Positions 32,346 to 43,650 of a stretch of 64,000 nucleotides of DNA are shown piece after piece (the first letter of the stretch is position 1; each line of letters starts with the position of its first letter). The notes under the pieces were generated by a model. It had not been told where the DNA came from, made no database searches, and was given only the letters and a program-made list of their open reading frames with translations. The stretch comes from Gnetum montanum (Eukaryota; Streptophyta; Gnetopsida; Gnetales; Gnetaceae): positions 127,884-191,883 of the forward strand of contig MNCI01025274.1 in the NCBI GenBank assembly GCA_015680685.1. Reading direction: 5' to 3'. Both the position numbers and the translations under genes were made by a program.

Positions 32346-32467
32346 CCAATCCCCACAATTTTCATTTCCCTATCCAGCTACAAAATTCATTTCCCCAATC
32401 CCATGTACTACTGAACACGGTGCGATGACATCTGGCCAAGTGTCAAAGGACAATCCTACTAAGTTTC

Positions 32468-32552
32468 TTGTGGTGTTTTGTACTTCTTTGTTGATGCTTT
32501 TCAGGTCAATTCCTCCAAGTTTCAACAAAGAGGGGCCAATGAAACACCACAA
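32468..32552 (+). promoter_or_regulatory. PPT with nested inverted repeat, element A
   Basis: Outer arms TTGTGGTGTTT (32468-32478) and AAACACCACAA (32542-32552) match over 11 bases. Inner arms CTTTGTTGA (32486-32494) and TCAACAAAG (32522-32530) match over 9. The PPT AAAGAGGGGCCAA (32527-32539) lies between the inner right arm and the LTR start. Confidence 0.75.
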
Positions 32553-32759
32553 AATTCTGAGCTTTGTACTTCTCCAACAAGAATTGAGCTAAGTCATGAT
32601 GCTCCCCAGCATGATTGAAGCTTGAGGACGTCACAGGTAGCTTCAAACGAAGTTAAACTAAGAAAAAATGGTTCCCTGAGACCCACAGAAGACTACAATG
32701 AAATTTGGCATCAAACTTGGCAAATCTTGAGCTCAAAATACTTGGTTTTCACTAAGTAT

Positions 32760-34180
32760 GCATCCTGTACGCTGGCCTATACATGCCCAGCGTACAGCAA
32801 ATTTTGGGCCCCAGAAATGAGTCAAAACATGCCAGAACTAAGTTTCTGGATCCTCAAGGACCTTCCCCAGGGTCCCCAAGAGCTCTCAAGCACTTGAAAA
32901 TCAAATTTTGGGCTCCAAATGATGGTCTTTCATTTCTCTACGCCCAACGTATATGCCCAGGGTGCAGCCAGCGTAGAGAGAATTTTGGGCCCTAAAAAAA
33001 GTCACAACATGCTAGAACTAAGCATATGGACCCCCTAGGACCTTCTCCAGGGTCTCCAGTAGCTCTTAGGCACTTGAAAATCAAATTTTGGGCTCCAAAT
33101 GATGGTATTTCATTCCTCTACGCCCAATGTATACGCCAGGGTGCAGCCAGCGTAGAGAGACTTTTGGGCTCCAAAAAAAAGACACAACATGCTAGAACTA
33201 AGTGTCTGGCCCCTAGGACCTTCCCCAGGGTTCTAGCAGCTCTCAGGCACTTGAATATCAAATTTTGGGCTCCAAATGATGGTCTTTCATTCCTCTATGC
33301 CTAGCATATACGCCGAGGGTGCAGCCAACGTAGAGAGAATTTTGGGCCCCAAAAATGAGTCACAACATGCCATAACTGAGCATCTAGACCCCCCATGACC
33401 TTCTGCAGGGTCCCCAGTAGCTCTCAAACACTTGGAAATCAAATTTTTGGCTCCAAATGATGGTCTTTCATTCCTCTACGCCCAACGTATATGCCCAGGC
33501 TGCAGCCAGCGTAGAGAGAATTTTGGGACCCAAAAATGAGTCACAACATGCCATAACTAAGCATCTAGACCCCCCAGGACCTTTCCTAGGGTCCCTAGTA
33601 GCTCTCAAGTACTTGAAAATCAAATTTTGGGCTCCAAATGATGGTCTTTCATTCCTCTACGCCTAGCTTATACGCCCAGGATGCAGCTAGCGTAGAGAGA
33701 CTTTTGGGCCCCAAGAATGAGTCACAACATGCTAGAACTAAGCATCTGAACCCCCCGAGACCTTCCCCAGGGTCCCCAATAGCTCTCAGGCACTTGAAAA
33801 TCAAATTTTGGGCTCCAAATGATGGTCTTTCATTCCTCTACGCCTAGCGTATACGCCCAGGGTGTAGCTAGCATAGAGAGACTTTTGGGCCCCAAAAATG
33901 AGTCACAACATGCCAAAATTGAGCGTCTGGACCCCCCAGGACCTTCCCCAAGGTCCCAGAAGCTCTCAAGCACTTGAATATCAAATTTTTGGCTCCAAAT
34001 GATTATCTTTCATTCCTCTACGCCCAGCGTATACGCCTAGGGTGCAGCTAGTGTAGAGAGACTTTTGGGTCCCAAAAATGAGTCACAACATGCTAGAATT
34101 GAGCATCTGGACCCCACAGGACCTTCCCTAGGGTCACCAACAGCTCTCAGGTACTTAAAAATCAAGTTTTAACCTTGAAA
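32760..34180 (+). repeat. ~181-bp tandem repeat in U3, eight units (3' LTR of A)
   Basis: This is the same unit as in the 5' LTR. Eight phase markers are present, so this array is three units longer. That accounts for nearly all of the 594-bp LTR length difference. Confidence 0.85.
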
Positions 34181-34217
34181 TGAAGCATTTTCATGTGTGT
34201 ACACTGGGTACATTTTT

Positions 34218-34410
34218 CCTGTACGCTGGCATGCTATACGCTGGCATGCATGTATGTTGGCATGCTATACGCTGGCATCCTGTACATTGGCATGCTATAA
34301 GCTGGCATCCTGTACGCTGGCATCCTATACGCTAGCATCCTGTACACTGGCATCCTGTACATTGGCATCCTTTACGCTGGCATCTTGTACGCTGGCATCC
34401 TGTACGCTGT
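34218..34410 (+). repeat. 15-bp tandem array (3' LTR of A)
   Basis: About 13 units of TACGCTGGCATCCTG, several with C-to-T or G-to-A changes (TACATTGG, TATGTTGG). Confidence 0.8.
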
Positions 34411-35078
34411 ACAGTTGTAATTTTCTTTCACACCCAGTCAACACGCCACATGTCACCCAACCCGATTCTAACATCTAAACCTGTATAAAAATCCCAATTT
34501 TTCATTATATTGGGGTTGGAAAGTTTTCAAAGTAAACCAAAGAGCAACGATGCTGAGAACCAGAGTAGAAAACCTTGTACGCTGGACAACCCTGTATGCT
34601 AAGCATACGGCCTCTACACTGTGCCTACAGTGTGAACTAGCCCACAATCATCCCTGCATCCACTGGGGCCTTTCATCCGCCTGGTGTCAATCCAAAACTA
34701 CGTTAGACCGGTGCATTGTACTCTCATTTTGACATGCCATTGTTACATTTTCTTCCTACAATCTGTTACAGTCTGCATTAATTGTTGTATTTATTCTGTT
34801 TATGCTCTTGTACGTTTATGCTTTGTCCGCATCTGTCACGTTGTTTACACTCTATTTTATGCCTATTATGCCGTTCATGTATAACCCAGCGTATTGCACT
34901 TTGGTGTACATTTGGGGAAATCCTTGTCTGATCCGCGTGCAAACCACCCAAGGTACTCTACCCTCGTTCATTCCAGCTCGCCCTCAGGCGAAGGTAGGGT
35001 CGTCTATGCGCGTCCGGTGATCTCACGGTGTCTGTTTCCTTCCAGCCGGAGACCGACGATTTCAGACAGTACAGAAAT

Positions 35079-35129
35079 GAGTTCACCAACCCGATGAATC
35101 ACTCATACCTCAAGCCATACTACATCTGA
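35079..35129 (+). pseudogene. Integrase C-terminal tail of element B, after the A insertion
   Basis: In-frame continuation of the B integrase: NEFTNPMNHSYLKPYYI then TGA. It aligns with NEHPNLVNHLYLKWYYI of element C (15256-15307). This pins the nesting of A in B. Confidence 0.85.
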
Positions 35130-35144
35130 AGCATAATCACACCA

Positions 35145-35515
35145 AGTATCGTCCGCTACAACAATAAACTAGCAGTCCCACCAAGCGCAATTCGCTACAA
35201 TGATAAACTGGCAGTCGCACCAAGCACCGTTTGCTATGACGATAAACTAGCAACAACATTGAGCAGCGTCTGCAATGATGATAAACTAGCATCTTTGAGT
35301 AGAGCTTGCTACAGCGTAAAACTAGTGGCAACCATTCGCTACGATGTAAAACTGGCACTGCTAGTCCACTATGACTATAAACTGGTGTTGCACATCCGCT
35401 ACGACGAAAAACTGGCATGTACAGTCTACTGGGACCTTGAACCCACACAGCGGTCTACTAGGATCTTAAACCAGCACACGGTCTTCCAAGACCTTAAACT
35501 GGGTTCGTGTCGCAT
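35145..35515 (+). repeat. Hairpin array after pol, element B
   Basis: Eleven units. CATT-CGCTAC-GATG lies near 35333, TAGTC-CACTAT-GACTA at 35362-35377, and GGTC-TTCCAA-GACC at 35480-35493, with CGTT…GACG and CGTC…GATG wobble-paired units near 35227 and 35267. Each is followed by ATAAACTAGCA, TAAAACTGGCA or similar. Confidence 0.8.
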
Positions 35516-36109
35516 CCCCAGCATGCAGTAGCACTAGATACACATCGAACGAGTGGGTGCGATGTCGACACATGGGTGGGATGTCGTAGCTTTGGAACAT
35601 AGTTCATAATGCATTGAGAGTGTGGTCTAGAACACATGTGATGCCACCACCCTTGGCATCATGCTGACCCTCTGAAGATTCCATATGGTGTCATACTAGC
35701 CTTTCGAACCTACCGTCGCCATGGCTCATCACCCTGACAATGGTTCCTAGGTTAGTTCTTGCATCTGGAGTGCCAATAGTATTGTGGCCTAGCCACAATA
35801 TTGTTACTCCATCTCCTTGCCAAAGCCTAGGCTTACATGATGTTAGCTATGTGGTAGCTAATCCCATAGCTAAACTAGGAATGCAATCCCCTAGCAGGGA
35901 TTCTAGAGCATCCGCACCCACAACAACTCCTGACGCCTTCAAGGCCAGTTCCTCCACACCGACGCTACCAAGGCCTTTGATGGTCTTCCTGCTTTGGACA
36001 TGACACAACAGCAAAGGTGTCCAATAGATTCAACAATTCCAGTAGCTAGCAAGATCTTTTACCTTCACCAGCTGAGGGTCTGTCTTGCAATAGCAGCAAA
36101 TGCTACCGC
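35516..36109 (+). other. 3' untranslated region of element B
   Basis: No recognisable gene. It lies between the hairpin array and the tandem duplication that carries the PPT. Confidence 0.4.
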
Positions 36110-38351
36110 GTCGCCAACCGAGTGCCTTGACTAGCTCAGCTTCTTCAAAGTGCAAAATCCATGAGTGCATAACAAATCTCGCTATATGGAAAGCATCTGT
36201 AGGTAGGTTAAAACCCTTCATTGATGTAATGCAACTCATCCTATGAAGGAAGCACTTGCCCTAGAAAGAGGTTGAAGAACAATGCCAGCCAAAGATGAAA
36301 ACGTAAACGAGCCCCTCAGAGCACTTCGACGAGGGACTCCACTAAACATCATCTTTTCTCTCTACCTTAACTTCTGCCAAACCAATGCAACACTCTCAAG
36401 TGTAGCCAAGTGACGTCTCGACACTCACCAAGTGACAACTTCAGCATTTCACCTGTTGCAGTGTTTCGTATTCTTTGTCAACGTCTATCGAGCCTATTCT
36501 CCAAACATCGACAAAGAGGGGCCAATGAAGCACCCCAAAAAAATGCAAGGTCATTCTTGCTTCACCAAGCCTTACAATTCGTGTAGAACTATGGTAGTTC
36601 TTCAGGAGGAGAACGTTCTGAGCTCAGGCTGGCCAATTTGAAAAAATTTCTACTTTGGGCGTGCACAGGCTCTATGTCATCCTTCCTATCCACCGAAGTA
36701 GCCTACCCAGTCGACAACCTCCTTAGAAATGATGCGTGGAGTTGGCAGCAGCATTCTGGATGCGCAAAAAATAGTTCAGCAAGTTTTCTAAGTCATGAAG
36801 TCTGCTTCGCTATGCTACACCTTACTATGTAGTGTAGCAAGCTTCAGAAGATGATGGCAAAATGAAGTGCTATCCTACACCACGCCACGTAGCATAGCAT
36901 GGCAACAGCTTCATAGACACTCCCCTCGCCCGATTTCAAGTTCTGCAATGATGTCCCTCTTCATCGGGAAGTGGTGGACCATGTCTACTGCTATGCTACA
37001 CTGAGCTACATGGTGCAGTGAGGCGTAGCAATCCTGTGGAAGAGACAGAAGGTAGCCCGAAGGGCAGAATCAGTGAAGTTCGAAAGACTTGCATCGTAGG
37101 AGACAAAGTTTGCAAATTGGAAAAAATTTTGTGACTAAGGCCAATTGCTATGCTACCCTATGCTACGTAGCATAGCATAGTATAGTAAGCATGCAACACA
37201 CATGTAGCAGAATGAATGACAAAATGTTTTCGACTCACAAACCAAGTGCCTTGACTAGCTCAGCTACTTCAGAGTGTAAAATCCATAACGTGCATAACAC
37301 AGCTCACCGTATGGAAAGCATCTGTAGGTAGGTTAAAACCCTTCGTGGATGTAACACAAATCATCCTATGAAGGAAGCACCTACCCTACAAAGAGGTTGA
37401 AGAACAGTGCTAGCTAAAGATGAAAATGCAAACAAGCCTCTCAGAGCACTCCGACGAGGGACTCTGCTAAACATCATCTTTGCTCTCTGCCTTAACCTCT
37501 ACCAAACCAATGTAACACTCTCAAATGCGGCCAAGCAAGATCTTGACACTCACTAAGCGACAACCTCAGCATTTCTCCTGCTGTAGTTTTTCGTATTCTC
37601 TGTCGACATCTATCGAGCCTATTCTCTAGATGTCGACAAATAGGGACCAATGAAACACCCCAAAGAAATGGAAGGTCAATCTCGCTTCACCAGGCCTTGT
37701 AATTCACACAACACTATGGCAGTTCTTCAGGAGGAGAACGTTCTGAGCTCAGGCTGGCTAGTTCAGCAAATTTTCTACTTTGGACATGGACAGGCTCTAT
37801 GTCATCCTACCTATCCACTGAAGTAGCCTGCCCAGCCGATAGCCTACTCAGAAATAGTGCGTAGAGTTGGCAGCATTATTCTGGATGCACAAAAAATAGT
37901 TTGGCAAGTTTTCTAGGTCACAAAGTCTGCTACACTACACTATGCCTTGCTATGTAGCGTAGCAAGCTTCAGAAGATGATGGTAGAACGAAGTGCTATGC
38001 TACACTACACCACATAGCGTAGCATTACAACAGCTTCACAGCCACTCCCCTCACCTGATTTTAAGTTCTACAACGATGTCCCTTTCCGTCAGGAAGTGGT
38101 GGACCATGTTTGCTACTACGCTATGCTGAGCTACATGGCGTAGCGAGGCGTAGCAATCTTGCAGAAGAGACAAAAGGCAGCTCAAAGGGCAGAATTAGCA
38201 AAGTTTGCAAGACTTGCATCGCAGGAGACAAAGTTTGCAAATTGGCAAAGCTTTCACGACTAAGGCTAGTTTCTACGCTACGCTATGGTACATAGCATAG
38301 CATAGCATAGCAAGCATGAAACACACATGTAGCAGAATGAATGACAAAATG
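36110..38351 (+). repeat. 1.12-kb tandem duplication across the PPT/LTR edge, element B
   Basis: Copy 1 is about 36110-37231 and copy 2 about 37232-38351, with an offset of 1124-1125 bases (AGTGCCTTGACTAGCTCAGC at 36121 and 37245). Each copy contains the end of the internal region, a PPT and the first ~700 bases of U3. PPT 1 is intact (AAAGAGGGGCCAA, 36514-36525); PPT 2 is degenerate (AAATAGGGACCAA). Unequal recombination is the likely origin. Confidence 0.8.
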
Positions 38352-39284
38352 CTACGCTATGCCAAGCATGCTACATTACAAAGCACAGCAAGGCATGTGG
38401 GTGTTTATGCGACATCAATGCACTTCACCTAATTGGACCATTGGCACATGTCTCTAGACGCTGATGGTGCAATTATGGCATGGCAAGCTCACAGTTATGG
38501 CATGGAAGGCTCACATTACAACGGTCATGCATGACACGTGTAGCTATAGCAAGTCAATGAAGGCCCAAGGCACGTAGCATCCAAATCACCCCATTTGCAT
38601 ACCCTTGGTCCTATAAATACCCTGGTAAGTAGCATTCAAAAGGAGGCTGGAACCTTTTTATTTTTGAGAAAGCAACATTCAAAAGGGTTCAAAATTTTTC
38701 TAAAAGATAGCATTAAGAGATTCGAGATTTCTCCTTAACAAATTGTAATATCAAGCATTGTAAGCTTCATGTTTGACACTGAAAATAGTTAGCATTTTTA
38801 TATAGCATTTTGTTCTATCTCCACTCTTCTACCACCTTGGTAGAATCCCTGCATTGTTAGTGCCCAAGGCTGCACCCAAGTGCACAACCTATTTTTCTCT
38901 ACACGTCCTGGTCACTCTTGGGATCTATGCACTCTATCATGCTATGCAACTAACTGTATCCATCTTGATAGAGTAAACCTGTAACTTCGGAGTGGTGCAA
39001 TTTTCTAACCACATTTTACTTTATTTCCTACTTATTATTGCATCTTGCACTACTTTTCTACCTTATTTATTTTCAAGCATTATTTTGCATTTCCATTCAG
39101 TTTCAAAAAGTATATGTTGCAAAAGGCTATATAGATGCTAATGTAAGTCCCTGTCTGATTAACCAAACCATTCAAGGTGCCTTGTATCTTCACACACCCA
39201 GCACAGCCCTCCCGCAGGTACAGGGTCAAAACTGTCATGCCCGCCGACCCCTCAGTGTTTTCCAGCCATCGACATTTTTGGTCA
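36526..39284 (+). repeat. 3' LTR of element B, with partly duplicated U3
   Basis: The LTR start is TGAAGCACCCC at 36526, duplicated as TGAAACACCCC at 37651. U3 is full of palindromes such as GCTATGCTAC…GTAGCATAGC (37147-37180, 38270-38310). A TATAAAT box is at 38612-38618, and the U5 block GTAAGTCC (39143) to TTTCCAG (39265). The end near 39284 (TTTGGTCA) is by analogy. Confidence 0.7.
38612..38618 (+). promoter_or_regulatory. LTR TATA box, element B
   Basis: TATAAAT in GTCCTATAAATACCC, about 530 bases before the U5 block. Confidence 0.6.
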
Positions 39285-40211
39285 CTCCAGGATCCAAGGG
39301 CAAAGTGGGATAGGTAGTCTTGGAGGTCGGAGCATGGCCAATTGCAATTATTTTGTTGGAACAACTTCGTAGAGGACCTTCATGCATTCTATCCCTACTA
39401 TGTTGTGCTATGCTGCATAGCTTAGCACAGTGTAGCACCCAGTTTGGCTCGAATCTTGTCTCATGTTGCAAACATTCTATTATGGAATGTTCGTCATGTC
39501 TTAGTGTTGCTACAGAACAAGCATGTTTGATGGTTAAGTCATAGGAAAATATGCTTACTCCATCAGAGCAATTTGAGTAGGAGTATTATCACAGTGCATT
39601 CCTGCTACCTTGTGCTACGTTGCATAGAATAACATAGTGTAGCACTCAAAGTCAGGTGATTTTTAACAAAACTTGCCACATTTTGCTATGTCATGTTGCT
39701 CATGCATCAAAGATGAAGTGGGGTAGATGTTCCGGAGGACTGAGTCATTATCAGTCTACATCTTCGGTGCTCAATCAGTCTCCTCAAGGCCTACTACGTT
39801 GTGCAGCATAGCAGGTCTTAAAGTTAGAAAACTTGCCAAACTATTTAGCCCATCCTAAAAACCTTCGATAGCTCTTAGAATGATCCCTGGGTAGACTGTC
39901 AGCCAAGTCAAGTGTCAAGTTGGGCAAGTGAGAGGGTGTAGTAAGCCTGTTAGTCTGGGAGACAGAAAATTTGCTAAAATGTACTATCTACCACTAGTGC
40001 TTATTTCATGCAAACTAGCCTTATGGCTTGGTGCTACATTTCCTATGCTACAGAAGGTGGTAGGTAGGTTCAGAAGCCATTTTGCAAGTGTTAGGAATTT
40101 TAGGGTGCCATATTGTCTACACGGTTTGACATGACACTGTGCTTGCAACGATCCTTGCCCAAATTTTTGGACTATGCTGAGTCATAGAGTCTCAAAATTT
40201 ATGGTGTTTTA
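39285..40211 (-). repeat. Partial LTR H, minus orientation
   Basis: On the minus strand the sequence begins TAAAACACCATAAATTTTGAG at 40211, matching the family LTR start with one change in the first bases. The rest holds the U3 palindromes (GTGCTATGCTGCATAGC at 39398-39425, and one near 39610). Its U5 end is missing, and element B abuts it at 39284, so B seems inserted in it. On its other side the F integrase begins at once. Confidence 0.5.
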
Positions 40212-40500
40212 GTCATCATCAACCTTCTAAAGACAATGCTTAACAATAGCAAGTGAATATGGCACAAACAACTAGTGTACATGCTATGGACCTACTATAT
40301 GACATGTAGAATAATGATAGGTAAGATGTTGTATAGTCTTTTGTATGGATCTAAAGAAATATTTCCTCTTGAACTGTAGGTCCCATCGCTTTGCATGATC
40401 CTCTTGAGCTTCATTGATGAGGTTCAAAATAATGAGTTGAAAACTATCGACCTTGAATCTGTAGAGGAACGCATGCAAACACTAGCCTTCCTACATGCAC
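40212..40500 (+). pseudogene. Integrase fragment of element F
   Basis: The frame reads VIINLLKTMLNNSK, then GKMLYSLLYGSKEIFPLEL and ELKTIDLESVEERMQTL. It aligns with the B integrase (SIINLLKWMLNNSKRQW; SLVYGSEAILPLEL) and has several stops. Everything upstream in F is outside the window, beyond H and B. The domain after VEER is lost. Confidence 0.75.
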
Positions 40501-41792
40501 TAATCAACACCAATGCTTAATCAAGGTTGATGGCCCAACCACAACACTACCATCCTCTAGCCCTCGTCATCGCCTAAGCCTAGAAGAGCATCTAACAACA
40601 TGATTCTATACCATGTTGTTAGGTTTCCTAGCTTCTGCCTTCAATGAGAACTCCTGAGTACTTGCATCACCATCACCTCTAGCCACTTGGGTGTTCACTT
40701 CTGGTGTGGCTGCTGGAACTTTTATATTCTACCATCACTGACACCTACACTACCATTCCTGCTTTGAACATTGCATGCATCCACAACTGACATAACACTT
40801 GCAACCTTTTCAATGCCCCTGGCAAATAGGACTTTGTCCTCATCTCACATGGTGGTTACTTTTTTTATTTTCTTTGTGTTGCATTTGTAGGATGAAGCCT
40901 TGGTGGCATTGTTCAAGGCTATGTTTCATCATGGTGAAAAAACACCACATTGTTCTTATGTGTCCACTTTGGCTTACCTAGCTACTTAAAGAGTGCACAT
41001 CCCTACCATTTCCCTAGCTAACTAACCTCTACCTCTTGATCTTTCATCCTTCTACACCCCTTGTAAGCTTCCCTACTGCACATAGAACCTTTTCTTAAGT
41101 TAGTCATTGAATCCATGACAAACATAATATATCCCATCCCATGGGAAGCCTCTCTGGGCTAGTCATAGCTCCAAACAGATGTAACACAACTCATCGTAGG
41201 GAGGAAACACTTGTCCTATAGATGTAATGTAGTTGCCTCTAAGAAAATATTGATGGGTGCACAGTTCATTCAAAAACACAAAAGAAAAAGAAAAGAGAAA
41301 ATAAAAAAAGTTGGAAAAAGAAGAACAAAAGAAAAAAATAAAAAAGAAAAAATAAAATAAAATAAAATAAATGGGACAAGGCAAGTGTCCAAGTCAAAAA
41401 AAAAAGTTTCCATTTTGCAACCAGTCTAGCCCTAGATCAACCATCTCACAAGCACTCCAACAAGAGGTTGAAGTCCTAAGGGGAGGCCACTTTCACATGT
41501 TGACTCCCTTCCAATCACTCTAGCGAGTGATCATGATTTGGCAATAAGCCATTATAATGTTGCATCCTATAGCTCCATCTATAGTGAACATCTTCTCTGT
41601 CCATTTCCACTTGATTCGTCTCCCTAACCTATTCTCTACCACACTCCATTTCCTTGGCACTTGCAAGTGTAGTAAAGCATTGTCTAATCAGCCACTGATG
41701 AGTGGTGTTGGTGTTGTGTTCATCATTGTGTTTTGTATTCTTTATCGACATCTCTCAGGTCAATCCTCCAAACATCAACAAAGAGAAGCCAA
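40501..41792 (+). other. 3' region of element F with purine-rich tract and PPT
   Basis: No gene is seen. A tract of about 150 A/G-rich bases (41264-41410) includes (AAAAT)n at 41350-41371. The words around 40880-40960 match A. The region ends in CAACAAAGAGAAGCCAA, the PPT equivalent with two changed bases, directly before the LTR. Confidence 0.5.
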
Positions 41793-43650
41793 TGAAACAC
41801 CGCCAATTTCAGACTTTTGTAGCTCAATGGAAAATTTGTCCAAATGTCAAAACTTGGGAAAATTTATTTTAAGCTTGGTGCTACACTTTGCAACATAGAC
41901 AGTGTAGCATACATCAAGTCCTATGTTTTTGCAAAATTTTTCTAAGTTTACCTACTATGCTCCCTAGCATAGCTAGCATAACACACACTTCCATGGCTAG
42001 TTTGCACAAGTGTCAGGGTAGAACTGGTCAAGCATTGCTTGGGATGGATCAAACAATTTGGAAAATTTTCTATCTCCTAGGCTATCAAGCTTGCTATGTT
42101 CCCTAGTATACCCAGCTTGACACATGTCCCAATGGCCAGTTTTCCCAAGTACTAGGCTAGAGTTTGTCAAAAGTTCTTAGGATGGATGAAATAGTTTGGC
42201 AAGTTTTCTATCTTTCGAGCTATTATGCTCTACTATACTACACAACATAGTAATAATGAGGTAGCTTGCCTAAGCATGAGACAAGGATCAAGCTAGCTCA
42301 ACATGGAAGATTCATTTGGTAATTTTTTGACTTCTGAGGCTACTTATCTTGCTACACCTAGAGCATGGCTAGTGTGCCATGAAGGAACATTACAGATTTC
42401 ATCAAAATTTATCAAAGTGTTCATGCTACACTCTGTTACACTATGCAGTGTAGCTAGCATAACTAGTGTGGCAATTCAAAATTTACAAAATTTCACTAAG
42501 TGTTCTTACTACTCTCTACTATGCTATGTAGTGTAGCTAGCTTGACACCAAAAAAATGCCTCTGACAGCCCCAAAAAGCCTCTAGAACTTGGCATCAACC
42601 TTCATCTTAGTTCTAACATCCCTCTAGTGGATAAGATCAGTAGCTTAAATTTCTTTTACATCCCCCATTAATCCACCAAATTGTCCCTATGCTTGACCCT
42701 ACTCAAAAGGGGGGCAAGACATAGTCCTAGAGTGTAGTCTCCAAGTTACATTGTTTTGACACTGTTTGTAGGTACATTGTGGTCTCTTAGACTCTAGCAC
42801 ATGTAGTCCAGGTAGTGTGGTCATAGTTCAAGGAGTTCTAGGTACCCGTTGTTGTCTTGAAGAGCATAACACTTTGCTATGAAGAGCGTAACATGTTAGC
42901 ATGACCTTCTCTATTCTCATGCCACATGGAACCCATGCCATGTGTCGCCTGATCCACATTTCATGCTAAACCTAGCTCTATAAATACCAAGATTTTTAGC
43001 ACTTTAAGGGTTGGAAAAATTAGAAAATAATTGAGCATTTGAGCACTCTAAGCATCAGTGTCACTCCTACACTTGAGTATCTGATCTTGACACATTGGCG
43101 AGTACCATGACGGACTCCACCATTACACCCGTAAAGTAGATGATAGCCAACCTAGTATGTTTAGCCCCCCTTGCAGCTACTAGCATCATGTCTTGGATGT
43201 CCTAGAGACTATGAACATACTACTATGCTGCCATTATGCCTATCTGATGCCACATACCAATTTTTTCCTCTTGTTCAAGCAAAAGTTATGCTCCTTGGTT
43301 TTGGGGCAAGGCATTTCTCTACTCTTAAGCTTTTGTTCCATTTTCTTTCTAAGCATTTTTTTTAGTTTTTAGCATAACTCTTGAAGTTTTCTACTATCAA
43401 TATCCTTTTGCACATTTACATCACTATTTTTTGGTTGGGATCCTCCACTATGCTCTTGCTTATTGTCCCAATGCCCACACATAACACTCCAAAAATTCCT
43501 TCTACAAATGGTTATTTTACACCATGTAAGTCCCTGTCTAATCGACCAAACCATTTAGGGCACCTCATTTCTGTGCATGACCCTGGCATGGATTTGGGGT
43601 TAGGTTGTATGCTTGTAGACCTCTCAATGTTCCAGCCATCGATGTTTTCA
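41793..43650 (+). repeat. 3' LTR of element F
   Basis: It starts TGAAACACCGCC after the PPT. U3 has the GCTACACTATGCAGTGTAGC-type palindromes (42430-42545). TATAAAT is at 42979-42985, GTAAGTCC at 43526 and TTCCAG at 43635. It ends GATGTTTTCA at 43650, where the antisense gene of G begins in frame. Confidence 0.72.
42979..42985 (+). promoter_or_regulatory. LTR TATA box, element F
   Basis: TATAAAT in GCTCTATAAATACC, matching B, C and D. Confidence 0.6.

Larger units (their letters stand above)
24227..35073 (+). mobile_element. Element A: nearly complete non-autonomous Tat-like LTR retrotransposon
   Basis: Both LTRs, PBS, gag, protease remnant, PPT and a target-site duplication are present. 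No RT, RNase H, integrase or antisense gene is present. The order is LTR (24227-26166), PBS (26170), gag (26842-28554), repeat linker, protease remnant (29370-29580), hairpin array, 3' region with a GC-rich insert, PPT (32528-32539), LTR (32540-35073). The junction of gag-PR directly to the post-pol type region suggests that it arose from a full element by loss of the antisense gene and pol. It would need pol in trans. Confidence 0.82.
32540..35073 (+). repeat. 3' LTR of element A (2534 bp)
   Basis: It starts TGAAACACC right after the PPT and ends CAGTACA. It has eight ~181-bp units (phase marker at about 32818, 33000, 33180, 33356, 33537, 33719, 33899 and 34079), about 13 units of the 15-bp array (34218-34410), a TATA box (34484-34490) and R-U5. 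The 11-base inverted repeat CTGTACGCTGG/CCAGCGTACAG recurs at 32765-32775 and 32787-32797. Confidence 0.85.

Noticed and set aside
41163-41384. Phe-rich small membrane protein on the minus strand
   Set aside because: The Phe/Tyr runs come from the A-rich tract read in reverse.
40501-41792. Hairpin array in F
   Set aside because: The expected position after integrase holds no units with the stem-loop plus TAAACT plan.
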